Assembly (NCBI GenBank): GCA_006538405.1
Contig: BJKQ01000009.1
Coordinates: 878,001 to 942,000 of the forward strand
DNA: 64,000 nucleotides
Direction: 5' to 3'
From: Hansfordia pulvinata
Taxonomy: Eukaryota > Ascomycota > Sordariomycetes > Xylariales
The position numbers and the translations under genes are program-made. The first letter of the stretch is position 1. Each line of letters opens with the position of its first letter. The notes under the pieces were generated by a model. The model was not told where the DNA came from. It made no database searches and saw nothing but the letters and a program-made list of their open reading frames with translations. Shown piece by piece: positions 46,166 through 57,541 of this stretch.

Positions 46166-49100
46166 TTAGTCGTCATCAGTGTACTGCGGACCACCAGGAG
46201 TTTCCGCAGTGTAGGCGCCAGGCGTGGGCGCGCTGTAGGCGAAGCCGCTGGCACCGGGCGTGGGCGCCACAGCCGCCGGGGTGGGCGCAGAGTCCGCCCC
46301 CCAGCCTCCCTGCCAACTGGCCCCAGGCGTTGGGGCGCTGATGGCGGCGGGAGTGGGCGCGTTGTAAGCCCCGGGCGTGGGGGCATTCATGGCGCCTGGA
46401 GTTGGTGCCCCCAGCAGAGCCGCACCTGGCGTGGGTGCATCGTAGGGGTTGGAGCCACTCGCGCCGGGGGTGTAGCCCCAGCTGTCGCCTCCAGTATCGC
46501 CTGGCGTAGGAGCAACCGCGCCATAGGGTGTCTTGGAACCAGATCCCCAGGCGTCACTGCCACCGCCGCCGTAGGCTGGCGTCTTGGAACCGGATCCCCA
46601 TGCGTCCGGCGCCGGAGTCCGGGAGCCCGACTGCCACGCGGGCGTTCGATTGCCTCCGCCATAAGCCGTTCGGCTTCCGTCGTACGGGTTAACTGTGCGA
46701 GAGCCGTCGGCCCACGCGGGCGTACGTCCGCCATCTCCGCCCCGACTGGCCCAGGCCGGTGTCCGCCCACCAGCACCTCCGGCAGATGGCGTCTTCCATG
46801 CAGGTGTTCTGGCCGAGTTGCCGCCCATAGGTGTGCGGTTGCCCCCACTCCAATCGGGTACGCGGTTATCTGGCGTCCTGTTGGGGCCTCCTGGACGTCT
46901 GTCGAAGCTCTTGATTTCGCGCCCACTGACACTGTCCTTGACGACGAGGTCGGATTTGGCAATGTTGATTACTTTGCTCTTGGTGTGAAGCTCGACACGG
47001 GCATGCGAGTCGGTCGTTTCTTTCACACGGCCAAGCAGACCTTTGTAGCCACCCTTCTTGATCGTAACAGTCTGCCCAACAAGACGGTCTCTTCCAAAGG
47101 TTGCCTTGGGAGGCGGCATAGCGTCTTTGTCGGCACTGGGATTGAGTTTCTTGGCAGGGTTCATAGAGGTCAAATCCTGGCCGCCAGCGGCATTGACGCG
47201 ACCTCCCTTGGCGGAAATCGTCGCGACATTGCTGACCTTCGTGACGAAGATGCCGGCGTTCTCGTTGGTGGCGTGAGAATGGCAGAACAGGGTGGTGCGG
47301 TGAATGTGGATGATCTTGCCCTGTCGGCTCATTCCCCCAGATTCCTTGACGACATCGTCGGGTCTGATTTCGGAGCCGTTGCGATCGGCGGCGACAGCAA
47401 GTTTGCGCCGGGGGAGCTTGTTGGCGATTTGCGAAGGAACGACTTGGCGGTTGTCTCCATTCTGGTCCAGTACAACCAGAGATTCGCGGTCGACCTTGAC
47501 AATACAGCCGACTGTGGTGGGATCGAGCTGGACCAGATCGAGCAGAGAGTACTGGCCGAGCGTTCCTTGGCCACCAATATCGCTGGCTTCGCGAAGATCC
47601 TTGCTGAAGACAGTAATCTCAGTCGTGGTCTGGTCTGTCAACAGAGTCACGCGGTCCTCGGAAATCTTGACGACCATTCCGACCTCGTCACGGTAGCGGC
47701 TGCCCCCAATGACCTTGACGTGGTCACCAGTGCGGAATCTTTTGCGGAGGCCTTTCATGGGTACTTCAATGGTCTGGCCCACCAGGTCGCCCTCGGTGAC
47801 GGAAATTGTGACGATGTCGCCGAGAACATTCGTAGCCTTGCCAACAACGCCTTTCTGCTCGCCCTGATACACCTCAACAATATCTCCAGGCAAGTAAGTG
47901 ACGTTGACAGAGGTGTCCTTTAGAGTGGCAGCCAGCGACTTCAAATCAATGTTTTCAGCGCCGTCCTCGCCGCCGGAAGCGAACTTGGTGACCTCCTCGA
48001 GCGTGGGGTTGACGTCTTTGACCGTCAACTGTTGGATCTTGACATCCTTGACTTGGAAACCCTTTTCGAACTCCTCGCCATTGAAAATCAGAGTGCTACC
48101 AGCTCCCTGCTGGCAAAAGCGAGGGTAGCGCTTCCGAGTTTCGGATTCGTTCAGCAGCTTCTGGGGGGGGCGGGGCCCATGCCCATCATTGCGCGCTTCC
48201 GCTTCTTGTCTTCGGCAGACAGGCCGCTCATGGCGTCATCCTTCTGGCCAAAATCAATACGCGGGATGAATCGGACTCTTGCCTCGAGGCCGTTTTCTGT
48301 GACATCGAGCACCTGCGCCAGGTCTCCGGCGTGTTTGGCGGGCTTCTTGAGGCGAACCCAGGCACCTGGCTCAAGAGTCGGGGTCTTCTGGACGCGCAGC
48401 AGGTCGGGCATTTCTTTGATTCCGACAAGAAGAAGCTTCGTGCGCGGATACACGTTCAGCATGCCGTCGAGCGCATGGAGAATATCGGTTTGGCGGTAAG
48501 CCTCGACGTAGATGAGACCCTTCATGACCGAGTTGGGGCCACCGCGCTCAAAGGCGGAAGTGATGCCGAGTTGGTCCTTGGTGTTGCGCTTCTCCTCGAT
48601 ACGCTTGGTGATGGACATGATGACCTCGCGCTCTTTCCCCTCTTTGCAGCGAACGCCCCAAATGCTGGGATCGTCGACACTGGGAACAAGCAGTCGCTGG
48701 GGCACGACACCGGCTTCACCAACAGCCTTTTGAGACTTGCGATGGCCATACTTGCGGACATAGCCCTGTGCTTCGGCTTCGAGATCTTCGTGCGTGGCCA
48801 CTTCCCGGGAGCGGTCGAGCTGTCGGTGCCTGCGTTCGTCGTTGGGGCGGGCGCCTTCACCGAAGTCGGCGCCGTCGTCGTGTTCGATAAAACCCTCGTT
48901 CTCTTCGGCCTCTTGCTCGGCCTCCTCGTCCTCGTCCTCGTCGTCTACCTCGGCTTCCTCATCAATGAAAGCGTTGCGAGCGCGGCGACGTTTGCGGCGG
49001 TGGCCCTGAAGGTTGCGAATCCGCGTCAGTGGGTCGCTATCCATAAAGAAGGCGTAACATCCATGCATGTAGTTGATTCACTTACCTGAACCTCCTCGTC

Positions 49101-49349
49101 CTCGTCCTCGTCCTCATCTTCTTCATCGTCGTCGTCGTCATCATCATCCTTGCGACGGCGAGCATCTCCAGCGTCCTCATCGTCATCATCATCGGCGGGC
49201 CTGTTGCTGCGCCCCTGAGTGGGAATCTCCTCGTCCTCATCGTCGTCGTCGGCAGGCTGAAGCTCCTCATCGCTGTTGTCGGCCGGCGCGGGATTGAAGT
49301 CCTCCTCATCCTCCGAGTCGGCTGGGTCGTGGTTGCGCGAGTCGCTCAT
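46166..49349 (-). CDS. SPT5: Transcription elongation factor Spt5, one apparent 1-nt frameshift
   Basis: Spt5, the NusG-like subunit of the Spt4-Spt5 (DSIF) complex that rides on RNA polymerase II. Exons in reading order are 49349..49086 and 49005..46166. The intron has GTAAGT, a CTGAC branch site and CTTCAG. An acidic N-terminal domain of about 130 residues precedes the NGN domain ([31 protein letters not shown]). Several KOW domains follow (for example [75 protein letters not shown]). The C-terminal repeat region has about seven RTPAW-like units and then about nine APTPGA-like units, the targets of Bur1-type kinases. Frame breaks at the eight-G run 48163-48170 (poly-C in the gene); one more base gives 1034 residues. 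Since SPT5 is essential in fungi, an assembly error is by far the likeliest reason. Confidence 0.95.
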
Positions 49350-50502
49350 CGTGCCGACTACCCTGGGCCGAGGGGGCGTGGCAGAGGGTCAAGGAAGGCA
49401 ATTCGTGTGCGAATGATAAATTCGTATGGCGTTATTGAGCGATGCGATGGTCACAGGGCGAAATGAGGTGAAAGTCGGATGAGGATACCTCGACGATGAG
49501 GGTGATGGCGAGAGAATCAAATAATGCTCTGTTCAGATCTGGCTTTCCGCAGGCGAACGCGGTTGCCAGGTTACGAGTAGTACGAGCAGACAGCAAGCTG
49601 TCGGAAGCAGGTAAAGACCTTACCACATGGAGCTAGCCTCATCTGCGCAGAAGTAAGTTAACGCTGCATGTACCTAAGGTTACCTTGTTCATGCTAGCCC
49701 GAGTCAGCTAAGCTTTGCGTATACGAATACATAGATACCTTACATACCCGTACCTTCCAGTACGGTAGGCCAATGCGATGCGACTCGGAGGTAGTGATAA
49801 GTAAGACGCGACATGAGTCTGGGGTCTTCGCAATTTGATCCATATCTGTCTGGCTGCGGCATCGTTCCCGCGGACTAATCATGGATGCAGTTGATGACTA
49901 CCGTACAACGATCAAGATGTAGACTTCAGGATTGTCATTGGTGTCCTTGCGAATGGCCTCGTCAACGAACGCAAAGCATGATGTGGATATACCCTGTTCT
50001 TCAGTCGGCACTTTCACGCGTTGGACCTCCAACATGGAATGGATTTATAGAGCTATAAAGACCTGACTGGATGCGTAGTATTTCATTCGATGTACAACAT
50101 GTAGGATGTCTGGGTATGTAGAGCCACATCACGGCTCCAAGAGCATTGGCTTCCCGCACCCATATTTGACGGCTTATGACGAGGCTTCGACGCCTATCTA
50201 TACTTTGTCCGCACTCTCAAGACACAGTCGGTACTATACAGAAGGACCCCCCTGGGATATAGGCCGTAATTACCCAGACGGATGAGCCTCTGACCCTCGA
50301 TCCCCCCTTGGCTGCGTACCTGATAGAAACCTCTCCTCCGGCTCTTTAGCATGATTTGCCCACCTCTCATCGTTGTCCCAAACGCCATGCTTTGCAAATG
50401 CATACGAACTTTTGGCGATGTCGTACGGCGTCTCGTGGGTACTCCGGTTGACCTTTGCGCGGCCCATCATCCTGCGGCGACGGCGGTCGGATACACCCAT
50501 TC
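49350..50502. other. Intergenic, SPT5 promoter and WD40 gene 3' end
   Basis: No supported gene. It includes TACGAGTAGTACGAG at about 49573 and a CTAAGGTTACCTTG stretch at about 49674 that resembles the palindrome at 41863. Confidence 0.5.
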
Positions 50503-52657
50503 TCATACCTTGACACCCCAGACGCCTCGCCCGCCACTAACACCCAACCAGTCTCCTACTTCGCTGTTGCCACCGCCCAGGCGTGGCGACCAGCTCAGAT
50601 TACCAACCTCGTAGTCGCACGACCAGTTGGCGATCGGAGTCAAATGCTTATCCGTGGACCCCGGGCCACCGTTCGAAGGCGGTGCCGTGGCTGGCGAGCT
50701 GTTCATCAAGTCCCAAAGCATGACCTGGCAGTCGTCGCCTCCGGAAGCGAGCAATCCTCTTCGGGTTGGGGACCATTCTAGGGAGTTGACAGCTCCACCA
50801 TGGCCACGCAGCTCGAGCAGTGCCTGGCCGGGCTGTCGTACATCGAGTATCCTGATGATGTTGGACTCGGCTGCAAAAGTGGCGAGAAGATGCTGGTCAT
50901 GAGGAGACGTGGCCAGTCGAAGTAGGGGTGGCGCGTTGGACATGGTCTGCTGCGCCAGAGTCGGGCTCATCCGACCACCAACCGAATCTGTGGGAGCGAG
51001 TTTAGCTGAGGACTTTTTAGGAGAGTCATGACATGACACCAGGGTGCATGCCAAGGTGGCTTACCTCTATCGTCCTTGACAGTGGGCTCGTAAATGATAG
51101 TGCTGTGCTCCAGACTGCGGAGATCAAACATGCGCACACTACCGTCCTGGCCGCAGCTGACAAATACATCGACACTGTTGGCGCAGAATCGCACATCGTA
51201 GACCTCCTTGTCGTGGGCAATGAGCTGGGTCTTGGCTGTCAAAGAAGGGATGTCCCAGATGGTGCAGGTGGTATCGATACTCGAGGTGATGATGAGACTA
51301 GGGGAGACGGTGTTCCAGTCCAGGGACGTAAGTGGTGCGGTATGATCAGGCGTCTTGGAGTTCGAGAGCAGCGCAAGGGGCGTCAGCTTCGTGATGGGGG
51401 CATTGGCGCCTTTGTTGTTGACCGAATTGCTGTAGTTTGTTTGACCATCGGAAGGCAGTGACCAAAGACGGAGGTGGTCGCCCGAGGTGGCAAGCAGGTC
51501 GGTCGACTGCTTCTGAGAGGACGGTGGCTCCCAGAGGAGACGGGTGACAGGGTACGAATGGGTGGCTTCGGCCACCTTGTTGAACTCGAGCGAGTATTTG
51601 GAAGAGCCGGGGGTGTATACATCTGAAGGGGTGCTGACAACTTGAGAGTCGAGGATTTGGATCTATCGAGACCGAGGGATAACAGTTAGCCAGCGCGACG
51701 AACGACAGTCGCTGCGCGCCATGACGCAGGAGCAGTGGAGTCCATGGAGAGTGGCATTGTGAACCTACGAAGTTGTGTCCGTCTTCAAGATAGCTACCAA
51801 TCGCTAGCTTGCCAGCGCCCTTGCCCTGAGGGGCCCATTTGCACCAGTCAAAGGCGTACATGGCCCAGGGAGCCAGATAGTTGCTGGTGGACGGCGGGGT
51901 GTTGGCGAGTTCGTAGCCAAGAGTGCCCGGGTGTCCATCAGATAGAGTGGAGTCGGCGCGGGGGCGGATATCAGCGAGGCCCAGAGGGGTGTTGGCGACG
52001 TTTCTCTGCGAGCCGGGTGCGCCATACTTAGGATCCTGAGGCGACATGTACTGGGAGGGAGGCGGGACGGCGGTCGAGCCACCCGGGGTCGTCGGCGTGT
52101 AGGGAATGTAGCCGCTGGGCGAGGCTTCGTAGGGCGCGTTGGGATTGGCGGAGGAGGGGCTGGATCGCGAGTAATTGTGTGCCATGCTCAGGGAGGGCTT
52201 GTTAGGGGAGGTGTACTCGGAAGGCGACTGCTGCAGGGCGCCAGACATGGTGGGCAGGACGGGGGCGGTGTTCGCGTTGTTCAGCGGCGGGCGAGGGGCG
52301 GTTAGACCAGCACCAGTTCCGGGCTGCAAGACATTGGGCACGGCGGAGCCGGAGGGGTGGTAGGAGGAGGAGGAGGATCTCGAGGCGAGCGGGGGGTGAG
52401 CGGGGGCGGCAGAGGGCGACGAGTCGAGCTTGATTTGAGGGCCGGGGCAGTGGTGAAATCGCGCGACGACATCTGTGTCGTGGGAGAGTCGATGGAGGCT
52501 GGGGGATGTGCAGCTCGTCGTGTTGCGCCTGCGAGTGCGAGCTGTATGTGTTGGATCTCCGGGGCAGGCTGCCGTAATGGCCTTGGCTTGGGGCCTGAGC
52601 CCGAGTCTGGTGAGCCCGAGCCTGACTGGGAGCCTGACCCTGGCCCGGTGGATTCAT
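50503..52657 (-). CDS. WDR68/DCAF7-like WD40 protein, two apparent 1-nt frameshifts
   Basis: WD40 protein of the WDR68/DCAF7/An11 family, scaffolds for DYRK-type kinases and CUL4 ligases. Exons in reading order are 52657..51769, 51662..51065 and 50987..50503. A Pro/Ser/Gln-rich N-terminal region of about 200 residues (MNPPGQGQAPSQAR; LPRRSNTYSSHSQAQHDELH) precedes the propeller, which begins NYLAPWAMYAFDWCKW and continues through HSYPVTRLLWEPPSSQ, LTSLDWNTVSPSLIITSSID, DKEVYDVRFCANSVDVFVSC, IIRILDVRQPGQALLELRGH and SLEWSPTRRGLLASGGDD. It ends GNLSWSPRLGGGN, then DWLGVSGGRGVWGVKV. Frame is lost twice in the N-terminal region, near 52494-52498 and 52439-52447. Each loss is equal to one missing base; adding both gives 657 residues and joins the conserved N terminus to the rest. 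Confidence 0.85.
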
Positions 52658-55347
52658 GGTGGAGGGGGATGGTGTTTCGCTATTATGACTGGAGATACCC
52701 GGGCGTCTTCGTACGTCTCAGGCGACGGCGCCAAACGGACTGGGATGGTTTCCCGACTGGGCAACGTACCCGAGCGTGCGCCGTACCTGGGCGGCCGTGT
52801 CTTACTTCGGCAGAAGGTATACCTGGCTCTTGCACAGAAACGCAGTCGTTAAGCTAGGTACCTTGCCGCGAAAGAACCGCCACAGAGACAAGAGCCGACC
52901 AGCCAGCGCGCATGCAGGCAGCTAGGGCTCAATTGTCGTGGGTGTTGACTCTGCGAAGGGTGCAGCGGGATGCGGGCGCCAGCGGAGTCGACTCGTCCAA
53001 CAGGTCACTGCGCGGCAGAGACCTCCAAGCTACTGGTCCGAAGCAGAAGGGCGGCGAGAGCACGAGCAGGCTTGGGGCGCGGGTGGGCGACTCAGGGTTG
53101 GGCAAGGCGAGGCGAGGCCAGAAGAGGCGACTCTGCTCGTTGGACGAGGCCGGGCGCGTGGTCAGCCAACCAGCACAGCAGCGGGTTGATTGGGGCCACA
53201 GTCAACCTGAAGCGCCACCGTCCCCGAACGTGTGCGAAGTATACTCACGCGAAGAGCTGGGGAAGCGACGAACTCCGGGCGGATGGGGCCTGCTAGGAGG
53301 GGACGTTGTTACTAGCTGTCATTAAGGTGACGGGCGGTAGCGAGTTAGTGGTAAATTGGTTGGCTGCTGGGCCGTCCGTCCCCGTTGGGAGCTTGATGGG
53401 CCTGACGAGCGCGGTGCTGGCGTAGTGCCGGGGCGGGCGCGGGTGGCGGGGACGCGAGTCAGTCGGTGTAAGCAGAGCCGGGGAGCAGCGTGCGGGGGCA
53501 CGATAGAGCAAGCGGACAGGCGGGCAGGCGGGCAGGCGGGCAAGAGAGGCAGCAGGGTCTGGTGGGTGGTGGCGCGATGGTGGATGAGGGAAGATGCGCA
53601 ACGGTCAATCTACCTCACTCGCTCGCGATGCAGTGGTTCGACGCTGGGGGAGCTGGGCGGTGGGCGCGAGGCGAGGGGCACAGCGGAGGCACTGGAGCCT
53701 TGCTTGGAACTGCAGCCTTCCGGGTGCAGGAGTCTTAAGGTCTTACTGGTAGGTTGGACGCCTTGGACAGGGAGAGTCGACAACGATCGGCTCAGCGGGC
53801 GGTACCTCTGGGAGCACAGCTCGGAGGTACATTTTGGCGGTAAATTGTGGTAATTACTACACTTCACGTTGAACGTCAACTTTTGTCGCGTCCTTCACTG
53901 TCTGCGTTGAGGCATCCGACGAGCTGAAAATCTAGGGCTCCGGGTCAAAAGCCATCTCTCAGGCTTCCGCAGACTTCTGCGGCTGCTGTGAAGCTTTCGG
54001 CGTGGAGATACCGCATGTGCGCATCTGAGGCTGCTCGAGTCCAATTGACAGGGCTTCTCGCGGCTGTCAGTGAAGAACACAGCACGAACGAAACATGGTA
54101 AAGATCGGCATCGCCAGCTCCGTCCGGGCTACGCGTACACAAGCACACGAGTACGGCCACCTGACCCCAGGGCTAGACATACATCGGGATCAGACACGCG
54201 TTCTTGGGTCTTATCGAAGAAATGTCCAGTAGCCGTGCAATCACTCCTCTGGCCTGCCAAGGGATCATTTCCAGTAGAGCTCAAAAAGGCATCCGCAACA
54301 CGCTCGCTAACTCATATTCTATTCGAACCCGAACAGTCCGGGCCCGTTTGGACTCCAGTTCCGGTTCAGAGTTATATCCATATTTGTGTTCTCAGCCAGT
54401 TGGCAGGTGAGGCACTGTATTAGCGCCTTGCATCTCTGAGGGTTTTCCCGCCAGTGTGTTCTCAGGAAACGGTTCAAAATTGCAAGATAGTTCCACCTCT
54501 GTACTCCAGGCTGCTAATATAGATTGACCTGACACCTAGATACTCACAAATCATATGAGGGTGTTTGGGTCAGCCTCCCAGTGATGCTTTCGCGAGATAT
54601 GAACCTTTCGACTCGATTGATAGTGAATGCCTAGATGGTTTGAGAACACGGCTTCGGAGTACTCGCATGTCGTCGCGGCGGAGGTCATAATTTCGCCATT
54701 GGCCGCCAAGCCCCGAATTGAGGTGCCGACTTGCAATATTCACTCACTACTGATGACTTATTGAAATGAGTCTTGCAGTTCGCAGTTCTAGAGGCCATAT
54801 TGTTGTAGTACTTGGATGCCCATCTTGGACATCCATGTTTGCAGGTGCTGTGGTGGGACCGACCGAAATCAGGACGCGAAGACAGCATCCCGTAGCATGG
54901 ATGGGTTCTGCGAATGACGTTCAATCGTGGCTGGCCGCTCCATGCCGTAGCCGCTGACGTATCCTTGCCGCCCTGTCAATATCCAATTGCGCCAGCGTTG
55001 GGTCGGCCTGAATGGACACAAGACGGGTCGGGATACTGGAAGCGGACACTGTCTGCGGGCGTGCACCCGGATGGAGGCGGGTACCTCGTGACTTGGTGAG
55101 GAAGCACCCAAAGGGGTCGTACCTGCCCTGCCAGCCGAGGGACCCCGCCTCGACTCGTTGCGTGTGCACCCCAGAACGAGCACGAGTGACTTCATCTCCA
55201 TCCGACGCCCGCAAGGCGGGAGCCAGGCTGGCCACCTTGGAATCTCTCCTCTTCTGCGCAGAGCTCTCCCCTGCTCCCAACACATTGCGCAGCCCATACA
55301 ACACACAATTCCGGTGCCACAGCGCACCGCCGTCTTGGTCTGCTGCC
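52658..55347. other. Divergent promoter region, WD40 and PPAT genes
   Basis: 2.7 kb without a supported gene. A repeated CAGGCGGG unit lies at about 53516-53541 and a CACGAGTACGG motif near 54146. Nothing else stands out. Confidence 0.5.
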
Positions 55348-56559
55348 ATGGATCGCCCATCTCTCTTGCTGTTGCCGCCTCCGCCACGGCCCATCACCCG
55401 GCCCGCCCTCAACGCCGCTTATTGCCCTCCCCTCGAGTCCGCCATAACCGCCCCTCGACACGACAGCAGTGGCAGCAACGGCGAAAAGCTCATAGTGGCC
55501 GTTGCCAGCTCTTTCCTCCAAGGCCCGTCTCTCCGGCACAAGTCACTCTCCTGGCCCGACTCACAAGCTCTGCTCGCCGGGCTTTACAGCATCGTCTCTG
55601 TCGTCTGCGCCCGTCTCACCATCCCCACAGAAATCAACGCTGGGCCTGGGTCCGTCGACGTCCGCGTGGTCTTGGTAGACCACGATCCCTCTTCATTTTC
55701 TCAGGTCACCTCCCCTAAGGCTGCTCTGGAGCCCAACAACACCATCGTTGTCGACCTTCCCACGTTTGCCGCGGCCTATCATCCGTGGAGTAAAATCTTC
55801 CATGTCGACGGGGAAGCCGGCAATTCCCTGCTTTCGGCATATCTACAGCTGCTGGAAGGTATCCAAGTGATTAAGCAGGACCAGATTGTCGCTCTCAAGG
55901 GAGGCCTTTCGCTTACTGTCGCGCCGTCGGGTGAGCATGCGGTGCCCTCGCAGACGCAGCCCTGCACCGTCGTTTGCCTCGGAGGCACGTTTGATCACCT
56001 GCACCCCGGCCACAAGCTGCTCCTGACAGCCTCTGTCCTTCTCCTGGGCGTCCCGAAGCCGGAAGACTCGTCGCCGTGTCGGTTCGTCATCGGCGTCACT
56101 GGTGATGAGCTTCTCAAAAGAAAAAAGTACGCCGAATTTGTTCAGTCTTGGGATACAAGGGTGGCCAGCGTCATTGATTTCCTGTCTTCGGTATTGGAAT
56201 TGTCCACGAGTGGATGGAAGGACAACGCACGGCCCACCGTCGTCAAAAAGGACGACCAAGTCATCGCGTCGTTCAGGGACGGCACCATAGAGGTGCAATG
56301 CATCGTTCTTCAGGATGTGTACGGACCCACCACAGCGATAGAGAATATGGACGCTCTGGTCGTGTCTGGGGAGACCCGTTCTGGGGGCGAGGCAGTCAAC
56401 AACAAACGCCGCGAGCAGGGCTGGCACCCACTGCGCGTCTTCGAAGCGGACGTGCTGGATGCCGAGGAAAGCGATGATACCGACGCGACAAACAAGACAT
56501 TCTCGACTAAAATCAGCAGCACGAATATCCGGAAACAAAAGGCGGAATCACGTATGTAG
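55348..56559 (+). CDS. CAB4: Phosphopantetheine adenylyltransferase (CAB4-like)
   Basis: A single-exon gene of 403 residues. By family it transfers AMP from ATP to 4'-phosphopantetheine to form dephospho-CoA, the penultimate step of CoA synthesis, in the cytosol. The C-terminal half is the nucleotidyltransferase domain: VVCLGGTFDHLHPGHK holds the HxGH-type motif (HPGH), VIGVTGDELLKRKKY follows, then DVYGPTTAIENMDALVVSGE and STNIRKQKAE, the ISSTxIR-type motif that binds ATP. The N-terminal 200 residues (SLLLLPPPPRP; VDLPTFAAAYHP) are the fungal extension typical of Cab4 and are not catalytic. The start at 55348 (CTGCCATGG) is chosen because the frame upstream lacks similarity. Its stop is only 83 bp from the stop of the opposing SDR gene. 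Confidence 0.9.
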   Translation: MDRPSLLLLPPPPRPITRPALNAAYCPPLESAITAPRHDSSGSNGEKLIVAVASSFLQGPSLRHKSLSWPDSQALLAGLYSIVSVVCARLTIPTEINAGPGSVDVRVVLVDHDPSSFSQVTSPKAALEPNNTIVVDLPTFAAAYHPWSKIFHVDGEAGNSLLSAYLQLLEGIQVIKQDQIVALKGGLSLTVAPSGEHAVPSQTQPCTVVCLGGTFDHLHPGHKLLLTASVLLLGVPKPEDSSPCRFVIGVTGDELLKRKKYAEFVQSWDTRVASVIDFLSSVLELSTSGWKDNARPTVVKKDDQVIASFRDGTIEVQCIVLQDVYGPTTAIENMDALVVSGETRSGGEAVNNKRREQGWHPLRVFEADVLDAEESDDTDATNKTFSTKISSTNIRKQKAESRM

Positions 56560-56642
56560 CTGTGTTTCTATGGTCCGGTGCAGTCACAAGTTTCGTGTGA
56601 ATCGACTCTATCCGTCACGACTTGCACGCAAGGCTCCTGCCT
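56560..56642. other. 83-bp convergent spacer
   Basis: The stop codons of the PPAT gene (+) and the SDR gene (-) are only 83 bp apart, so their 3' UTRs almost certainly overlap. Confidence 0.6.
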
Positions 56643-57541
56643 CTACAGCAAAAGTGTCTGTCCTCCGTCTATCAAGAGGTCCGCTCCGGTGATGTAGCTT
56701 CCTGCGCGGCTGGCGAGCATCACCACGGCGCCGGCCAGCTCGTCGGGCTGGCCCATACGGCCCATGGGGCACCGGCTCGCCCAGCTCTTGCGCAGTTCCT
56801 CCAGTCCGTCGCCGTCGTTCAGGATGGTGTCCATGTACCCGGGGGAAATGGAGTTGACGCGGATCCCGTGCACCGCCCACTCGGCGGCCAGCGACTTGGC
56901 CAGCGAGATGACGCCCGCTTTGGACACATTGTACACCGTCTGCGGCTGGGGGTAGTTGACCTGGTGACCGGATATGCTGGCGACGAACACGATGCTGCCC
57001 CCACGGCCGGCCTCGATCATGGTGCGCGCGGCAGCGGCCGCCACGAGGTAGCCGCCCACCGTGTTGACGCCGAGTACGCGCCCCCACGTCTTGGAGCTGA
57101 AGTCGGTCGCCGGCGCGTTGGAGACCATGCCGGCAAAGTTGAGAACGACGTCAACGGAGCCGAGCAGCCGGACCGTCTCGCGAACCGACGCCTCAACCCC
57201 GTCCTCGTCGGTTACATCGACGCGCTGGAACTCGACGCGGGCGGACGGGAACTGGGCCCGCAGGCTCTCGACCTTGGGTCCGGCCTCGTCCGGGTTCATG
57301 TCGAAGATCATCAGGCCGGACGCCCCGTGCTCCAGCAGCGCCGTGCCCACGGCGAACCCGAGCCCGCCAGCACCGCCCGTCACGATGGCGTTGCCCTTGA
57401 TCCCGAAGCGCTCCGCCGCGCGGGCGGCCGCCGTCGAGGCTGCCAGCGGCGCGGGGGGCCCGCTCAGCGAGCCCGGCGCCCGTCGCCCAGCGTCATGACC
57501 GGGATGGTGCGGGCCGTCAGGTCGCCCCGCTCTGTCGTCAT
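56643..57541 (-). CDS. Short-chain dehydrogenase/reductase, one apparent 1-nt frameshift
   Basis: Classical SDR with an NAD(P) Rossmann fold. The glycine motif is NAIVTGGAGGLGFAVG near residue 50; ...MIFDMN is the strand ending in the cofactor-choosing Asp, which suggests NAD. VVLNFAGMV stands for the NNAG motif, with Phe in place of the second Asn. SIVFVASISGH gives the catalytic Ser and YNVSKAGV the Tyr and Lys; the C terminus is DLLIDGGQTLLL. It resembles fungal polyol and arabinitol/mannitol-type SDRs. The best start is 57541 (MTTERGDLTARTIPVMTLGDG), which needs one extra base in the G/C-rich stretch about 57474-57492 to join the main frame, giving 299 residues. Without it the main frame opens at 57629 with an unlikely N terminus. 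Confidence 0.85.

Noticed and set aside
45842..47923. 693-codon open frame on the plus strand antisense to SPT5
   Set aside because: It is a shadow of the GC-rich SPT5 codons and the CTR repeats; its protein shows no family motif, while the minus strand encodes clear NGN/KOW domains.
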